DNA of 14,702 nt from Lachnospiraceae bacterium. Lineage in GTDB: Bacteria > Bacillota > Clostridia > Lachnospirales > Lachnospiraceae. The stretch lies in contig JAEEKC010000283.1 of assembly GCA_016282215.1 (NCBI GenBank), positions 1 through 14,702 on the forward strand. Reading direction: 5' to 3'. The stretch's first letter is position 1. Every line of letters starts with the position of its first letter. Shown piece after piece: positions 13,676 to 14,702 of the stretch. The translations under genes were made by a program, and so were the position numbers. The notes under the pieces were generated by a model. That model saw only the letters and a list, made by a program, of their open reading frames with translations, was not told where the DNA came from and did no database searches.

Positions 13676-13716
13676 GTAGTGCAGAGTCCGATATCAAAAT
13701 CGGAGGAGCAAACTAC
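13676..13716 (+). promoter_or_regulatory. Nested hairpin in the thiolase leader
   Basis: An inner stem TCCGAT (13687-13692) with ATCGGA (13699-13704) and a six-base loop lies inside an outer GTAGT (13676-13680) / ACTAC (13712-13716) stem. No T-run follows, so it is not a terminator. It ends ten bases before the ribosome site. It matches no riboswitch I recognise. Confidence 0.45.
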
Positions 13717-13741
13717 TGTTTAATTAAAGGAGGAATAGGAA

Positions 13742-14702
13742 ATGGCAAAAAAAGTAGTATTAGCAGGTGCTTGTCGTACTGCTATCGGCACCATGGGCGG
13801 CGGACTTTCCACCACACCGGCAGAAAAGCTCGGCTCCATCGTAATTAAGGAGGCTTTAAACCGTGCAGGTGTAAAACCCGAGGATGTTGATCATGTGTAC
13901 ATGGGTTGTGTCATCCAGGCAGGCCAGGGACAGAATGTAGCCCGTCAGGCAAGTATTCATGCAGGCATCCCCAATGAAGTTCCGGCAGTGACCGTGAATG
14001 TAGTTTGCGGCTCCGGACTGAACTGTGTAAACATGGCAGCACAGATGATTCAGGCAGGCGATGCAGACATCGTTGTTGCAGGCGGTATGGAGAACATGTC
14101 CATGGCACCTTTCGCAATGCCGAACGGCCGTTACGGTTATCGTATGATGTGGCCTTCACAGAGCAAGGGCGGCATCGTAGATACCATGGTAAATGATGCA
14201 CTTTGGGATGCATTCAATGACTATCATATGATCACAACTGCAGATAATATCGCAAGAGAGTGGAATCTTACCAGGGAAGAGCTCGATGAGTTTGCACTCA
14301 AGAGCCAGCTGAAGGCTTGTGCAGCACAGGAAAACGGTGCATTTGACAAAGAGATCGTTCCCGTTGAGATCAAGAAGAAAAAAGAAACCGTTATGTTTGA
14401 TAAGGATGAAGGACCTCGTGCAGGCTCAACCATCGAAGGTCTTGCAAAGCTTCGTCCCATCAATCCTGACGGTTTTGTTACTGCCGGAAATGCTTCCGGT
14501 ATTAACGACGGCGCAGCAGCTATCGTTGTGATGAGTGAAGAAAAAGCAAAAGAGCTCGGCGTTAAGCCCATGGCTACTTTTGTTGCAGGCGCGCTTGCAG
14601 GCTGCAGACCGGAAGTAATGGGTATTGGTCCTGTTCCTGCTTCCAAGAAGGCTATGGAAAAAGCAGGCTACAAGATCGAAGACTTTGACATCATCGAGGC
14701 AA
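13742..14702 (+). CDS. thlA: Acetyl-CoA acetyltransferase (thiolase), 3' end beyond window
   Basis: The first 320 codons are present; the gene is cut by the window edge, with roughly 70 more residues expected. It condenses two acetyl-CoA into acetoacetyl-CoA, the entry to butyrate formation in Clostridia, in the cytoplasm. Visible features are the N-terminal VVLAGACRTAIGTMGG, the nucleophile Cys89 in NVVCGSGLNC, the GGMENMSMAP loop at about 124-133, and GNASGINDGAAA near 251-262; the GGHP and CxGGG catalytic motifs lie beyond the end. AAAGGAGG (13726-13733) precedes the ATG by eight bases. A strong promoter, strong ribosome site and narrow codon choice (GCA, GGC, CGT) point to high expression. 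Crotonase and dehydrogenase genes of the butyryl-CoA pathway often follow, which cannot be checked here. Confidence 0.95.
   Translation, partial: MAKKVVLAGACRTAIGTMGGGLSTTPAEKLGSIVIKEALNRAGVKPEDVDHVYMGCVIQAGQGQNVARQASIHAGIPNEVPAVTVNVVCGSGLNCVNMAAQMIQAGDADIVVAGGMENMSMAPFAMPNGRYGYRMMWPSQSKGGIVDTMVNDALWDAFNDYHMITTADNIAREWNLTREELDEFALKSQLKACAAQENGAFDKEIVPVEIKKKKETVMFDKDEGPRAGSTIEGLAKLRPINPDGFVTAGNASGINDGAAAIVVMSEEKAKELGVKPMATFVAGALAGCRPEVMGIGPVPASKKAMEKAGYKIEDFDIIEA

Overview
The window looks like chromosome from an anaerobic, low-to-mid GC Gram-positive of the class Clostridia, most likely a Lachnospiraceae member. That is inference from gene content: a stand-alone PurO-type IMP cyclohydrolase beside a transformylase-only PurH, a long-form HPF, a clostridial thiolase, strong AGGAGG ribosome sites and sigma-A promoters with 17-bp spacers. 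All genes are on the + strand.

Layout. (1) 1-2013: a promoter and two genes, purO and a transformylase-only purH, for the last two steps of IMP synthesis. (2) 2014-2397: a 384-bp gene-free stretch holding two related hairpin repeats; the first doubles as a plausible terminator. (3) 2398-4800: a large protein with a papain/C39-like Cys-His core and a long helical C-terminal part, of unknown role. (4) 4864-11878: a promoter followed by a compact type IV pilus (or type II secretion-like) operon: pilin-like membrane protein, prepilin peptidase PilD, platform protein PilC, a PilM-PilN fusion, a PilO-like protein and the assembly ATPase PilB. No retraction ATPase and no canonical major pilin is visible. 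(5) 11884-12531: a structured palindromic repeat with terminal inverted repeats, then a small HicB-like/HicA toxin-antitoxin pair. (6) 12528-13234: hpf with its own promoter and terminator. (7) 13245-13532: an orphan 95-residue mini-flagellin in which the N- and C-terminal D0 helices are joined directly and the whole middle is missing. (8) 13563-14702: a strong promoter, a long structured leader and the first 320 codons of an acetyl-CoA acetyltransferase gene that runs off the window.

How they work together: PurH (AICAR to FAICAR) feeds PurO (FAICAR to IMP). PilD would process pilins, PilB would power assembly on the PilC platform, and PilMN/PilO would form the alignment complex. The remaining genes are separate units. 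The observations most worth following up are the mini-flagellin, the two families of multi-hairpin repeats, the C39-like protein, and the pilin-like protein carrying a Gly-X-Y tract.
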